DNA from: Poindextera sp963719975
GTDB lineage: Bacteria > Pseudomonadota > Alphaproteobacteria > Caulobacterales > Caulobacteraceae
Direction of reading: 5' to 3'
DNA length: 64,000 nucleotides
Assembly: GCA_963719975.1 (NCBI GenBank)
Contig: CAVRED010000009.1
Coordinates: 124,001 to 188,000, forward strand
Below, in pieces: positions 24,440-35,525 of the stretch. The notes below the pieces were generated by a model that was not told the DNA's origin, ran no database searches, and worked only from the letters and a program-made list of their open reading frames with translations. Position 1 is the first letter of the stretch, and every line of letters begins with the position of its first letter. The translations under genes were made by a program, and so were the position numbers.

Positions 24440-26502
24440 ATGGGAACGACAGCGACCAGCCTGCACATTCTATCGGAAGTGGTCGCGGTCGGCCCGCGCC
24501 TCTCGGAGGACGTCGAAAAGGCGTACCGCAAGCTGGGCTACACGCGCCCCAAGAAGAGCGCCGGCGGCCCGACGAAGCGGGTCATCCTTGCCCCGGACGC
24601 CTCGGGCGACTGGCTGTCGGTCTTCGATTCGGACAACGACCGGATCGACACAGGCGAGCTCAAGCAGCTCGCGGTCGCCATCACCAAGAAGCTCGGCACG
24701 GTCGCGCTGCTCACCAGCGTGTACGACAGCGACAGCTTCGAGTTCGTCATGTTCCACAACGGCAAGCAGGTCGACGCCGCGGTGAGCGAGCCGGAAAGCC
24801 ATGCCGGCGGCCTTCGAATGTTGAAGGGGAAGCGCCGGGCGCAGGTTTGGCACTCGAGCTTCATCGGACGCGACTTTCGCCGCGCGGTGCTCGCCGGCCG
24901 GCAAGGCGCGCTGCTCGAGGGCTGGCAGGAGCGGCTCAAGACGTCGCCCCGACCCACGACTCCCTTCGCCGAAGACGAACTGGGCGCCTGGTGCGCCCTC
25001 GCCGGCCTCGCCCCTGAGACTGCGACGATGGTCGTCGAGGATCTGGCCGGGCGGGAGGATCAGCGCGGGCTGACGACGTTCGTGTTCGAGCGCGCCGCTC
25101 CCAAGCAGGCGAAAGCGCCGGCCGCGCCAACGGGGACGAGCCTCGCCTACTACCGGTCGGACGACGACTGCCCCTACCACCGGTTCTTCCCGGCGCCGTG
25201 GCCGCGGCATCCGGGCGTGTCCGACACGGAACAGTGGGCCGTCGTCTGCGCCGGCGGCGGCATCTCGGGCCTGCGCATTCGGCTCGCCGTCGAGGGGCCC
25301 GCGCCTGTGCGGGTTGAGCGAATCTTCGTGCGCGCTCTGCCGTTCTACAACGGCCAGGTGACTTCGCTCACCTCGATCGCCGAGCACGAATGGACCGCGC
25401 CCGATCCGGGCGCCGCTTCCCCGCCGAGCTCGTCATCGAGAGCCCCGGCTTTGTGGTTCCCGCGGCCGATCCACAGAGCCGCAGGCAGGTCATCCTGATC
25501 CTGGTCGTCCAGGCGACGCTGCCCGAGGAAGGCGAGGCGACGCTCACCCCATCGGTCGAAACGGCGGACGGGATCGCTCCGTCCCCGGCGCTGCCGCCGC
25601 TCAGGCTGCGGGCGCTGCGACCGAACTGGGTTCCCTTGGTCAGCCGGTCGGATCCACCCGAGCCGGCGCGAGGCGAGGTCGTGTTGCGTCTGAACACGCC
25701 GTCGGTGTGGTCGGGCGTCGCCATCCTGGGGGACGACGGCGCCGGCGCGCGCGAACGGGCGCAAGCTCTGGCCGAAGGGTGGTTGGCGCGGCTCTCGCCC
25801 GAGGCGCGCACGGTTGCCGTGGTCCACACCGAAAAGCACCTGACCCCCAGCTTCAACATCTCGAAATCGACCAAGACGCTCCCGCTGAGCGATCTGACCG
25901 GCGACCGGCTCTGGGCGCGGTTGTTCGATGCGGAGGCCGACTACCAGACGGTCACCGTCGGTCTGGCCCGACCGGACGCCGCGCACGCCCATGCCGGTGT
26001 GGTCATGCAGACGTCGTTGCGCGGCTTCGGCGCCCTGCTCGGCGCGAACACGCTCACGTGCGTCCTCTGGCTGATCGACCATGAGGAGGTCCGCGGCCGG
26101 ATCGGCAGCTCGGCCGAAACCGCCGAGGCGGTGTTCGAGCAATGGATCGAGACGGTCGAGCCGAGCCAGGCCTGGACGGCGCGGGCTGCCTGGGTTCCCG
26201 AGTTCAACACCTATGAAGACTTCATGCAGACCGTCTACGAGAGCGCGGTCACCCGCGGGTGGAACGGCGGCGATCGGCCGCCGCTCGCGCCGTGGCTGCG
26301 CTTCGTCGCCCCAAGGCTATGGCTGGGCGAGTCGTTCGCCGAGGCTCTCGATCTCGATCGACTCGAAACGATCGCGGAGGTCAGCCGGCGTGGCCGCGTG
26401 ACAACCCTGTCGCTGCGGCCGGGCCAGTCCCTCGATGCGTTCGAGGCGGCGCTCAGCCCTATCCTGCCGCGCTTCCATGCCGGCCAGCTCCTGCGCGCAT
26501 GA
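24440..26502 (+). pseudogene. Large protein of unknown function (frameshifted)
   Basis: A product of about 687 residues read in two frames. From the ATG at 24440 the first part (about 325 residues) is hydrophilic, with no signal peptide or membrane helix, and includes the acidic stretch SVFDSDNDRIDTGELKQLAVAITKK. Near 25413-25418 one base seems to be missing: the frame after that reads RFPAELVIESPGFVV and continues to the stop at 26502 (about 360 residues). A separate downstream gene starting at 25390 would need a 109-base overlap, which is less likely. I do not recognise any domain. It lies between the pilin and a convergent phosphotransferase. Confidence 0.65.
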
Positions 26503-26533
26503 GCCGGAACGCGGCAGTTGACGAAACGGACGA

Positions 26534-27625
26534 CTAGCTCGCCCCCGCCTTGACCGCGAACCGCCAGGACGCCTCGCCCAGCGCCGGCACGCGGGCGGCC
26601 ATGGCGGCGGCTTGCGGACTGTTGGCCGTGCCGTCGCGGGCGCGGCCGACGATGCCCTGGATGATGCCGGCCAGGCGGAAGATGTTGTACGAGAAGTACC
26701 AGTTGAGGTCGGGGATGCCGTCGCGGCCCGTCATCTTGCAGTAGGCGGCCTCCATCTCGGCCATCGTCGGGATGCCGTAGGACTCCTTGTCCGGGATGGC
26801 GGCGATCGAGCCGTTCACCCACTGCATCAGGAGGTTGGAGAAGTCCGCCAGCGGATTGCCGATGGTCGAGAGCTCCCAGTCGAGCACGGCGATCACGCGC
26901 GCCTCGGTCGGGTGCATGACTTCGTTGTCCAGCCGGTAGTCGGCATGGACGATCGACTTCTGGGTGTCCTCGGGACAGGTTTCGGGCAGCCACTTGATCA
27001 GCCGCTCGACCGTCTCGATGTGCTGGGTCTCCGAGGCCTTGTACTGCTTGGTCCAGCGGTCGATCTGGCGCAGCATGTAGTTGCCCTCGCGCCCGAAGTC
27101 GCCAAGGCCGATGGCCTGGTGGTCGGTGTTGTGCAGGTCGGCCAGGGTCTTGAGCGACGCCATGTGGATGGCGTGCCGCTCTTTGGGCTCGTACATCGGC
27201 AGCGTCTGGTCCCACAGGATGCGGCCGTCCATGTAGTCCATGATGTAGAACCAGGTGCCGATGACGCCATCGTCCGTACACAGACCGTAAGTGCGTGGAA
27301 CCGGGAACCCGGTTGGATAGAGCGCCGTGATGACGCGATACTCGCGGTCGACCGCGTGGGCCGACGGCAGCAGCTTACCGGGCGGCTTGCGCCGCATGAC
27401 GTATGCCTTCGAGGGCGTGACCAGCTGGTAGGTCGGGTTCGACTGTCCGCCTTTGAACTGGCGCACCTGCATCGGGCCCTCGAAACCCTCGACGTTGGCG
27501 GCCATCCAGCCGGCGAGCGCGCCTTCGTCGAACTTGTGTGTTTCGGCCACTTCCTTGGTGCCGGTGTTCAGCACCTCGCGCGTGCGTTCTTCCTGCGCCG
27601 CCACCGTGGTGCTGTCGTCAGCCAT
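26534..27625 (-). CDS. Aminoglycoside phosphotransferase-like kinase family protein
   Basis: A 363-residue protein of the APH/choline kinase fold. The N-lobe includes GGQSNPTYQL and YVMRRKPPG (ATP lysine region); the catalytic loop is HADYRLDN and the metal-binding motif is in VLDWELSTIGNPLADFS. This wording matches the ACAD10/11 N-terminal branch, common in alphaproteobacteria with acyl-CoA metabolism genes and not an antibiotic resistance enzyme. The substrate, perhaps a hydroxyacyl-CoA, is inferred. Confidence 0.87.
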   Translation of the reverse strand: MADDSTTVAAQEERTREVLNTGTKEVAETHKFDEGALAGWMAANVEGFEGPMQVRQFKGGQSNPTYQLVTPSKAYVMRRKPPGKLLPSAHAVDREYRVITALYPTGFPVPRTYGLCTDDGVIGTWFYIMDYMDGRILWDQTLPMYEPKERHAIHMASLKTLADLHNTDHQAIGLGDFGREGNYMLRQIDRWTKQYKASETQHIETVERLIKWLPETCPEDTQKSIVHADYRLDNEVMHPTEARVIAVLDWELSTIGNPLADFSNLLMQWVNGSIAAIPDKESYGIPTMAEMEAAYCKMTGRDGIPDLNWYFSYNIFRLAGIIQGIVGRARDGTANSPQAAAMAARVPALGEASWRFAVKAGAS

Positions 27626-27695
27626 CGGCGTTCCCTCAAATGTTCAAATTCTTATGCCGGCCACTTTACCGAGTGGGAGCCAAGGGCGCCAAGCC

Positions 27696-28973
<1,278 letters not shown>

Positions 28974-29024
28974 GGCGCCTGGCCTCTGCCACAACTCGAC
29001 GGGAACGCCTATCTTTTGCCTCAG

Positions 29025-30452
29025 ATGGCGATGGGCGACCAACCCCTGCTGGCCGACAACGCGCCGCCGTATTCGGTCTCGGAGCTGGCGTTCGCGCTCA
29101 AGCGCACGCTTGAGGAGGCCTACGGCTTCGTGCGCCTGCGCGGCGAGATCTCCAAGGTCACCCGCCACGCCTCCGGCCACATCTATCTGACGCTGAAGGA
29201 CGACAAGGCTTCGATCGACGGCGTGGTGTGGCGCTCGAACGCGTTCGGGCTGGCCTACCAGCCCGAGAACGGGCTCGAGGTGATCGTCACCGGACGCATC
29301 ACCACCTATCCCGCTTCGTCGAAGTACCAGATCGTCATCGAGACGCTGGAGCCGGCCGGCGTGGGCGCTCTCCTGGCGCAGCTGGAAAAGCTGAAGGCCA
29401 AGCTCGCGGCCGAGGGCCTGTTCGCGCCCGAGCGCAAGCGGCCGCTTCCCTCCATGCCCGCTGTGGTCGGGGTGATCACCAGCCCAACCGGCGCCGTTAT
29501 TCGCGACATCCTGCACCGCATCCGCGACCGCTGGCCCTGCCGCGTCGTCGTCTGGCCCGTTGTCGTCCAGGGCGAGCCGGCGGCCGGCCAGGTGACGGCT
29601 GCGGTCCAGGGGTTCAACGCGCTCGGGTCCGGCGGACCGGTCCCACGGCCCGACGTCCTGATCGTGGCGCGCGGCGGCGGTTCGGTCGAGGACCTCTGGG
29701 CGTTCAACGACGAGGCTCTGGCCCGAGCGGTGGCGGCCGGAACCATCCCGCTGATCTCCGCCGTCGGGCACGAGACGGACACGACCCTGATCGACTTCGT
29801 CTCAGACCGCCGCGCGCCGACGCCGACCGCCGCGGCGGAAATGGCGACGCCCGTCCTCTCCGAGCTCAAGGCCGCCATCGCCGACCACCAGAGGCGCCTG
29901 GCGCGGGTCGCCGGGCGCATGCTGGATGAGCGCCGCCACCGCCTCGCCGCCGCCGCGCGCGGTCTGCCGCGGCCTGCCGACGTTCTGGCGCTGGCGACCC
30001 AGCGGTTCGACCTCTCCGCCAACCGACTGGGCGCGGCGCTGGCCCGGAACGTGGCTGTGCACGAGCGCCAGCTCGCCGGCGCCGGCGCGCGCCTGAACCC
30101 CTCGCTCCTCGTACGCCGCCGGCAGGCGATGGCCGAGCAGCTGGCGGGCGTCATCCGGCGTCTGCGCCCGGCCGCCGACCGGCGCCTCGCCCGCGCCGTC
30201 GACAGGCTGACCGCCCTCGAGAAGCTCCGCCTCACCCTGGATCCCAACCGCCCGCTCGAACGCGGGTTCGCGCGGGTGCACCATGCGGCCGGCCCGCTCG
30301 TGCGTTCTGCGGCGGCGCTCACCGCCGGCGAGGGCGTGAAACTGGTGTTCAAGGACGGCGAGCGCAGCGCCGTGGTCGACGGCGAGCCTCGGGCGGCCAG
30401 AGCGCAGCGACGCCCCAGCAAGACGGGAGCCGACCAGGGCGATCTGTTCTAG
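29025..30452 (+). CDS. xseA: Exodeoxyribonuclease VII large subunit
   Basis: A 475-residue subunit of the single-strand exonuclease ExoVII. The N-terminal OB-fold (YSVSELAFALKRTLEEAYGFVRLRGEIS) is followed by the catalytic domain (VVGVITSPTGAVIRDILHRIRDRWP, ARGGGSVEDLWAFNDE, SAVGHETDTTLIDFVSDRRAPTPTAAAE) and a long helical C-terminus. ATG at 29025 or 29031. DUF2093 follows after 28 bases, as is usual in alphaproteobacteria. Confidence 0.95.
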   Translation: MAMGDQPLLADNAPPYSVSELAFALKRTLEEAYGFVRLRGEISKVTRHASGHIYLTLKDDKASIDGVVWRSNAFGLAYQPENGLEVIVTGRITTYPASSKYQIVIETLEPAGVGALLAQLEKLKAKLAAEGLFAPERKRPLPSMPAVVGVITSPTGAVIRDILHRIRDRWPCRVVVWPVVVQGEPAAGQVTAAVQGFNALGSGGPVPRPDVLIVARGGGSVEDLWAFNDEALARAVAAGTIPLISAVGHETDTTLIDFVSDRRAPTPTAAAEMATPVLSELKAAIADHQRRLARVAGRMLDERRHRLAAAARGLPRPADVLALATQRFDLSANRLGAALARNVAVHERQLAGAGARLNPSLLVRRRQAMAEQLAGVIRRLRPAADRRLARAVDRLTALEKLRLTLDPNRPLERGFARVHHAAGPLVRSAAALTAGEGVKLVFKDGERSAVVDGEPRAARAQRRPSKTGADQGDLF

Positions 30453-30480
30453 AGCCGCCGGCTCGCCTACATTGCGACGC

Positions 30481-30717
30481 ATGAACGCTTACGACCGCAA
30501 CCTTCCGAACGACCCTCAGCTGGCCGTCCTGCACTATGGCGACGGCGAGTATGCGGTGTTGAAGCCAGGCCGTTACGTCCTCTGCGCCGTGAGCGGGGCG
30601 AAGATCCCGCTGGACGCATTGCGCTATTGGAATCCGGTCACCCAGGAGGCCTTCGCCGGGCCCGAGCAGGCGCTCGAGCGCTGGCGCGAGCTGAACGCCG
30701 GCGGCGAGCGGCGCTAG
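30481..30717 (+). CDS. DUF2093 family protein
   Basis: A 78-residue protein; the C-terminal IPLDALRYWNPVTQEAF is the family core. No function is known. It follows xseA closely and precedes the SDR by 6 bases. I used the ATG at 30481 over a TTG 9 bases earlier. Confidence 0.85.
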   Translation: MNAYDRNLPNDPQLAVLHYGDGEYAVLKPGRYVLCAVSGAKIPLDALRYWNPVTQEAFAGPEQALERWRELNAGGERR

Positions 30718-30723
30718 CGTCCC

Positions 30724-31410
30724 ATGCCGAGAGTCCTCATTACCGGCGCGAACCGCGGCATCGGCCTGGAGTTCGCGCGCCAGTACGCTCAGGACGGCTA
30801 TGAGGTGATCGCCTGTTGCCGGCAACCGTCGGAAGCGGACGCGCTGCGCAAGCTCGCCGGGGGCGCGTCGGTGCGGGTGCTGGCCCTGGACGTCGCCGTC
30901 GAGGGGATGATCGCCGACATGAAAGGCGAGCTCGCCGATCAGCCGATCGATATCGTCATCAACAACGCGGGCATCGCCGGGCCTGGCGCCCAGTCGGACA
31001 GCCATGTCGATGCTGACGGATGGCTCGAGACGTTCCGCGTGAACGCGATCGCTCCGGTCCTCGTCGCGCAGGCGCTGCACCAGAACCTCAAGCTTGGCGA
31101 GGGCAAGCGCCTGGCCGCCATCACCAGCCAGCTTGGCTCGACCGCCAACAATACGGGCCAGCGCTACGCCTACCGCTCGTCGAAGGCGGCGCTGAACAAC
31201 GCCATGCGCGGACTCGCGCGCGATTGGGCCAAGAACTCCATCCTGGTCGGCATCCTGCACCCCGGTTGGGTGCACACCGACATGGGCGGGCAAGGCGCCC
31301 CGGTCACGCCGGACGAGAGCGTCCGGGGCCTGCGCGAGCGGATCGCGGCCCTGACGCCTGCCTCGAGCGGAACCTTCCAGGACTACCGCGGCGTCTCGCT
31401 GCCCTGGTGA
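30724..31410 (+). CDS. Short-chain dehydrogenase/reductase
   Basis: A 228-residue Rossmann-fold oxidoreductase. The cofactor loop is TGANRGIG (7-14), followed by NNAG (80-83) and the catalytic Ser135, Tyr150 and Lys154 (YRSSK). This is the C-factor/CsgA-like branch common in proteobacteria; the substrate is unknown. Its 3' end overlaps the opposite-strand regulator by 28 bases. Confidence 0.9.
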   Translation: MPRVLITGANRGIGLEFARQYAQDGYEVIACCRQPSEADALRKLAGGASVRVLALDVAVEGMIADMKGELADQPIDIVINNAGIAGPGAQSDSHVDADGWLETFRVNAIAPVLVAQALHQNLKLGEGKRLAAITSQLGSTANNTGQRYAYRSSKAALNNAMRGLARDWAKNSILVGILHPGWVHTDMGGQGAPVTPDESVRGLRERIAALTPASSGTFQDYRGVSLPW

Positions 31411-32129
31411 GGGTCTCGGCCGAGCGGCGGCTCCTCGAAGTCGATCAGCGGATCCGGCCGGCAGGCCGCGGCGAGGCGCGCCGCGTCGAGAATGTCGATG
31501 GTGTCCCCGCGCACGGCGATCCCGTGACGCCGCAGACCTGAAAGGGCGCGCGAGAAGCTCTCCCGCGTCAGGCCGAGTTCCGAGGCGATCAGCTTCTTCT
31601 CGAGCGGCAGGACCACCCGAGACGGCGACCCTTGCCGCCGCGCTTGGGCCAGGATGTAGCAACCCACCCGCTCGGAAGCGCTGCGCAGCTTCAGGTTCTT
31701 GATCTGCCGCGCCATACGGCGGAACTGCCGCGCCAGGCTGGCGACCACCGCCTGCGACAGGGCTTGTTCCTGCGCCATAGCTTCACGAAACGCGGCGGCG
31801 GGGATCAACACGAGGCGCGAAGGTTCGGGCGTCCGAGCCTCCATCAGGTACGGTCCGCCCGAGGCGAGCGCCGCGGGCAGCAAGAGCTCGGGAGGCTCGA
31901 CCACATCGATCAGGACCTCACGGCCCTCGGCCGTGCGCCCGAAGAGCTGAGCTGTCCCATCGACGACGAGGTACTGGAACCTCGGGGTCTCGCCCTGTTC
32001 GAACACGACGGTTCCCGCTCCTGCGCGCAGGATGCCGGAGACGCCGAGCAAGCGATCGCGCGCCGACTTGGGCAGCCCCGCGAAAAACGGCAGGGCTTCA
32101 AGGTCCAGGTGCGGCTCCGCGGCGTCCAT
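31383..32129 (-). CDS. Crp/Fnr family transcriptional regulator (NnrR/DnrF-like)
   Basis: A 248-residue regulator with an N-terminal cyclic-nucleotide-binding-type beta roll and a C-terminal winged helix (KLIASELGLTRESFSRALSGLRRHGIAVRGDTIDI). It lacks the N-terminal cysteine cluster of FNR, which fits the NO-responsive or haem-binding NnrR/DNR branch, as does its divergent position next to a nitric oxide reductase. The ATG at 32129 was chosen because a longer frame to 32252 would read through two operator palindromes. Confidence 0.85.
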   Translation of the reverse strand: MDAAEPHLDLEALPFFAGLPKSARDRLLGVSGILRAGAGTVVFEQGETPRFQYLVVDGTAQLFGRTAEGREVLIDVVEPPELLLPAALASGGPYLMEARTPEPSRLVLIPAAAFREAMAQEQALSQAVVASLARQFRRMARQIKNLKLRSASERVGCYILAQARRQGSPSRVVLPLEKKLIASELGLTRESFSRALSGLRRHGIAVRGDTIDILDAARLAAACRPDPLIDFEEPPLGRDPHQGSETPR

Positions 32130-32180
32130 CGCCCGAGTGATGCCATGCCTGGCCTGCTCAGCACAGCAGCGTCGCCAGAC

Positions 32181-32194
32181 GTGATGTTCATCAC
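32181..32194. promoter_or_regulatory. Crp/Fnr-type palindrome 1
   Basis: GTGAT-GTTC-ATCAC, a perfect 5+4+5 palindrome in the regulator-qNOR gap. It resembles a relaxed FNR/CRP half-site pair (TTGAT..ATCAA with G/C ends) and lies nearer the regulator start. Confidence 0.6.
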
Positions 32195-32202
32195 GCGCAA
32201 GA

Positions 32203-32216
32203 TTGATATAGGTCAA
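32203..32216. promoter_or_regulatory. Fnr/Dnr-type box 2 upstream of qNOR
   Basis: TTGAT-ATAG-GTCAA is the DNR/NnrR/FNR consensus with one deviation. Its centre is 22 bp (two helix turns) from palindrome 1. A typical -41.5 placement would give a start of transcription near 32251, 25 bases before the qNOR ATG. Confidence 0.75.
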
Positions 32217-32275
32217 TGTCGGGGAGCTGCCGCGTGGGACGCTCGCCGACAACGACGATCGCGCGGGAGGAACGC

Positions 32276-34603
32276 ATGGCGACGCAGTCGGTCGAGCTGT
32301 CGGGCCCTGTCCAAGACCCGGTCTCCAACGTCCTGAAGTGGGTGCTGCTGGCGGTCGCCGTGACCTGCTTCGCCATCCTCGCCTGGACGACGAAGGTCAC
32401 ATATCAGGCCGCTCCGCCGCTGCCGGACAGCATCACGACGCAGACCGGCGCCGTGGTCATGACCTCGGACGACATCGTCGCCGGCAAGGCCGGATTCCAG
32501 CGCGCCGACCTGATGGACTACGGCAGCCTTTACGGCATGGGGTCCTACTTCGGAGAGGACTACACCGCCGACAACCTCGTGCGCGTCGCGCAGCTGACCG
32601 AGGACAATATCGCGATGGCGCGCCATGGCCAGCCGCTGGCGGCGCTGAGCGTCGACGACCAGGCCTCGGTCAAGGCGGCGATGCAGGCCATGCTGCAGGG
32701 CGTCGATCTGAGCGCGCGCACGGCCGCCATTCCCGATCCGCTGGCCCAGGCGATCGCCACCCGGCGCACGCAGATCGCCCAAGCCCTGCTGCACCACGAC
32801 TTCACGACCGGATGGACGCAGGCCTACAGCCTAAGCCCGACCAGCGCCGAGAAGACGGCCGACTTCCTGCTCTACGCCTCCCTGACTACGGTCGCGCGCC
32901 GGCCCGGGACAAACGCGTCATGGACACAGAACTGGCCCTACGAGCCGCTCGTCGGCAACACGCCGACGACGACCACCTTCCTTTGGACCTGGATCAGCTT
33001 CTGCTTCACCTTCTTCGCCTTCGGCGCGGTCATCTTCGTCTACGAGCGCTTCCTGAACGAGGGGCTGGAGCACGCCCCGATGGATCCGGTGCTAGGCGCG
33101 TTCAAGCCGCTGACGCCGAGCCAGAGGCGGATCTGGAAGTACTTCCTGGTGGTCGCCGCCGTGCTGCTGGTTCAGATCCTCGTCGGCGCGATCATGGCCC
33201 ACTACTACACCGAGCGGACCGGGTTCTACGGCGTCCAGATCGACCGCTTCCTGCCGTTCAACTTCCTCCGTGACGTGCACATCCAGACGCCGATCGTCTG
33301 GATCGGCGTCGCCTGGATCGGCGCCGCCCTCTTCCTCGCGCCGGCGATCAGCGGCCAGGAGGCGAAAGGCCAGGCGCTGTTGGTGGACCTGTTGTTCTAC
33401 GTGACCCTGTTGGTGGTCGCCGGGGCTCTGATCGGCAACTACCTCGGCATCATGGGCTACATCGGCGACACGACTTGGTTCTGGTTCGGCAACCAGGGCC
33501 TGTCCTACATCCAGCTCGGTCGCGCCTGGCAGATTGGCTTCTTCGCGGGTCTGGCGATCTGGAGCGTGCTGGTGCTTCGCGCGCTCTGGCCGACCCGCGC
33601 CAGCCTGGCGGCGGCGACGCGACAATTCTGGCGCGGCGACATCCGGCTGGAGAACCTGCTGTGGGCCTCGACCGTCAACATCGCCGTCCTCTATGTCTTC
33701 GGCATGATCCCCCTTACGGGGATCGAGAAGTCCTTCACCATCACCGACTTCTGGCGCTGGTGGGTGGTCCACTTGTGGGTCGAGCAGTCGTTCGAGTTCT
33801 TCGCCGCTGCGATGAGCGCCTACCTGCTGATGGCGGTCGGCCTGGTGCCGCGCAAGCTGGCTGAGCGCGCGGTCTACCTGGAACTCATCCTGATCTTCCT
33901 GGGTGGCGTCCTTGGCACCGGCCACCACCTCTACTGGGGCGGCGAGCCCGGCATGTGGGTGCCGCTCGGTACGATGTTCTCGTTCATCGAGGTCCTGCCG
34001 TTGGTGCTGCTCGTCATCGAGGCGATCCAGCAGCGCCGGCTGATCAAGGCGGCGGGCAGCTTCAAGTACGGTCTGGCCTACACCTACATCATCGGCGCGG
34101 CCTTCTGGAACTTCGTCGGCGCGGGCGTCTTCGGCGGCGGGACTTTGAACGCGCCTTTGGTGAACTACTACGAGCACGCCACCTTCCTGACCTTGAACCA
34201 TGCCCATACGGCGCTCTTCGGCGCCTTCGGCCTGCTCGGCATCGGGCTGATCTACTTCTGTCTGCGCTATGTTGCGGGCGATGCGGCGCGGTTCGGCGAG
34301 CGCACCGGGATCTGGGCCTTCTGGCTCTACAACGCCGGCCTTGTCCTATGGATCGTCCTGAACTTCTTCCCCATCGGCTGGGCGCAGCTCGCCGCCGTTT
34401 ACGAGCATGGGCTAGCCTACGCCCGCAGCCAGGCCTTCTACGACACGACCACCTTCTGGCAGTGGATGCGTCTGCCAGGCGACGTCGTGTTCGCCCTCGG
34501 CGCGCTGCTCATGGCCTGGGACTTCATCGTCAAGCTGAGGCCCCTGATGCCGCGGCTCGTCGGCGGAACGGCGCCCGCGCGGGTCGCGGCGCCCGCCGAG
34601 TAG
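32276..34603 (+). CDS. norB: Quinol-dependent nitric oxide reductase (qNOR)
   Basis: A 775-residue inner-membrane enzyme reducing NO to N2O with quinol electrons. The long N-terminal extension with one helix (33-53) and a periplasmic domain distinguishes qNOR from cNOR NorB; then come about 12 helices. Haem and FeB histidines are visible in VVHLWVEQSFEF, GTGHHLYW and FLTLNHAHTALFGAFG. The ATG at 32276 has GGGAGGA 7 bases upstream. There is no norC or norQD nearby, as expected for a self-sufficient qNOR used for NO detoxification. Regulation by the divergent Crp/Fnr protein is inferred from the two boxes. Confidence 0.94.
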   Translation: MATQSVELSGPVQDPVSNVLKWVLLAVAVTCFAILAWTTKVTYQAAPPLPDSITTQTGAVVMTSDDIVAGKAGFQRADLMDYGSLYGMGSYFGEDYTADNLVRVAQLTEDNIAMARHGQPLAALSVDDQASVKAAMQAMLQGVDLSARTAAIPDPLAQAIATRRTQIAQALLHHDFTTGWTQAYSLSPTSAEKTADFLLYASLTTVARRPGTNASWTQNWPYEPLVGNTPTTTTFLWTWISFCFTFFAFGAVIFVYERFLNEGLEHAPMDPVLGAFKPLTPSQRRIWKYFLVVAAVLLVQILVGAIMAHYYTERTGFYGVQIDRFLPFNFLRDVHIQTPIVWIGVAWIGAALFLAPAISGQEAKGQALLVDLLFYVTLLVVAGALIGNYLGIMGYIGDTTWFWFGNQGLSYIQLGRAWQIGFFAGLAIWSVLVLRALWPTRASLAAATRQFWRGDIRLENLLWASTVNIAVLYVFGMIPLTGIEKSFTITDFWRWWVVHLWVEQSFEFFAAAMSAYLLMAVGLVPRKLAERAVYLELILIFLGGVLGTGHHLYWGGEPGMWVPLGTMFSFIEVLPLVLLVIEAIQQRRLIKAAGSFKYGLAYTYIIGAAFWNFVGAGVFGGGTLNAPLVNYYEHATFLTLNHAHTALFGAFGLLGIGLIYFCLRYVAGDAARFGERTGIWAFWLYNAGLVLWIVLNFFPIGWAQLAAVYEHGLAYARSQAFYDTTTFWQWMRLPGDVVFALGALLMAWDFIVKLRPLMPRLVGGTAPARVAAPAE

Positions 34604-34607
34604 GGCC

Positions 34608-35525
34608 TCAGTCCTTCAGCGCAGCATAGACCTCGTCGGCCCAGCGGCGGTGGGGCCAGAAGTACTCCTCGGGCCGCTCGCGCACGCGGTCTTCGATGAA
34701 TTTGGTGATCCGCGCGACGCCCGCCTCGACGTCGGCGGCCCGGTCGTCGGTGCGCTCGAGGTAGTAGGGCTCGTAGAAGGTCATGCGGAAGCGCGCGCCC
34801 TTCAAGCGCATGACCGACATCGGCTGAATGCGAGCGTTGTTGGCGAGCGCCAGGCGGATCGGGCCGGGATTGGTCGGCGCACGATGGCCGAAGAAAGGGA
34901 CGGAGACGCCGAACGAGAACTTCTGGTCGACCATGATGCCGATCGAGCCCCCGTGGGCGAGCTGCTTGTAGAGGTCCCGCGCGTTCACCGCCCCCTTGGC
35001 GCGGAATAGCTTCACCCCATAGCGTCGGCGGCTCTCGACGATGCGGGCGTCGAAATAGGGGTTGTTGGTGGCGCGGTAGGTGAGGACGGCGTCGATGCCT
35101 GTCCCCACCACGACGGCGGCCATGATCTCGTAGTTCGACAAGTGGCCGGAGAAGAAGATGGTGGGGATGTGCTTGCTGACCGCCTCCTCGAGATGCTCGC
35201 GCCCGACTACCTCGACCCGGCCGTTCTGCTCGGTGATCCGGTCCATCAGCGTCAGCTCGGCGAATGTACGCCCGGTCTGCGCCCATGCGGCCCGGCCGAT
35301 GCGCTCTCGCTCTTGCGGCGACATGTCGGGAAACGCGATGCGCAGGTTGCGGTCGACGGTGCGTTGCGACGAGGTCAGCGGCCCTATCGCTCCGACCAAC
35401 CATCCGCCGAACGCCGACGCCACGTCGACGGGCCAGAGCTTGAGGAACCCGGAGACCAGGTCGAAGGCCAGGGCCTCCAGCCGCCAGCTCAACTCCCGGA
35501 CAAGGGGCGGCCGTTTTTCCGCCAT
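34608..35525 (-). CDS. Lipid A biosynthesis lauroyl/myristoyl acyltransferase (LpxL/HtrB family)
   Basis: A 305-residue inner-membrane enzyme adding secondary acyl chains to Kdo2-lipid IVA. The catalytic H(X4)E motif is in FFSGHLSNYEIM, followed by the conserved RPTNNP-like RATNNPYFD, MVDQKFSFG and PFFGHRAPTNPGP. It is convergent with norB, 4 bases apart. It complements the waaA-lpxK cluster in the window. Confidence 0.92.
   Translation of the reverse strand: MAEKRPPLVRELSWRLEALAFDLVSGFLKLWPVDVASAFGGWLVGAIGPLTSSQRTVDRNLRIAFPDMSPQERERIGRAAWAQTGRTFAELTLMDRITEQNGRVEVVGREHLEEAVSKHIPTIFFSGHLSNYEIMAAVVVGTGIDAVLTYRATNNPYFDARIVESRRRYGVKLFRAKGAVNARDLYKQLAHGGSIGIMVDQKFSFGVSVPFFGHRAPTNPGPIRLALANNARIQPMSVMRLKGARFRMTFYEPYYLERTDDRAADVEAGVARITKFIEDRVRERPEEYFWPHRRWADEVYAALKD

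Noticed and set aside
25390..26502. A separate gene overlapping 24440-25498
   Set aside because: It would need a 109-base overlap; the end of the first frame loses protein-like character exactly where the second gains it, so one frameshifted gene is simpler.
31383..32252. A longer N-terminus for the Crp/Fnr regulator
   Set aside because: It would include the two operator palindromes in coding sequence and matches no Crp/Fnr N-terminus.
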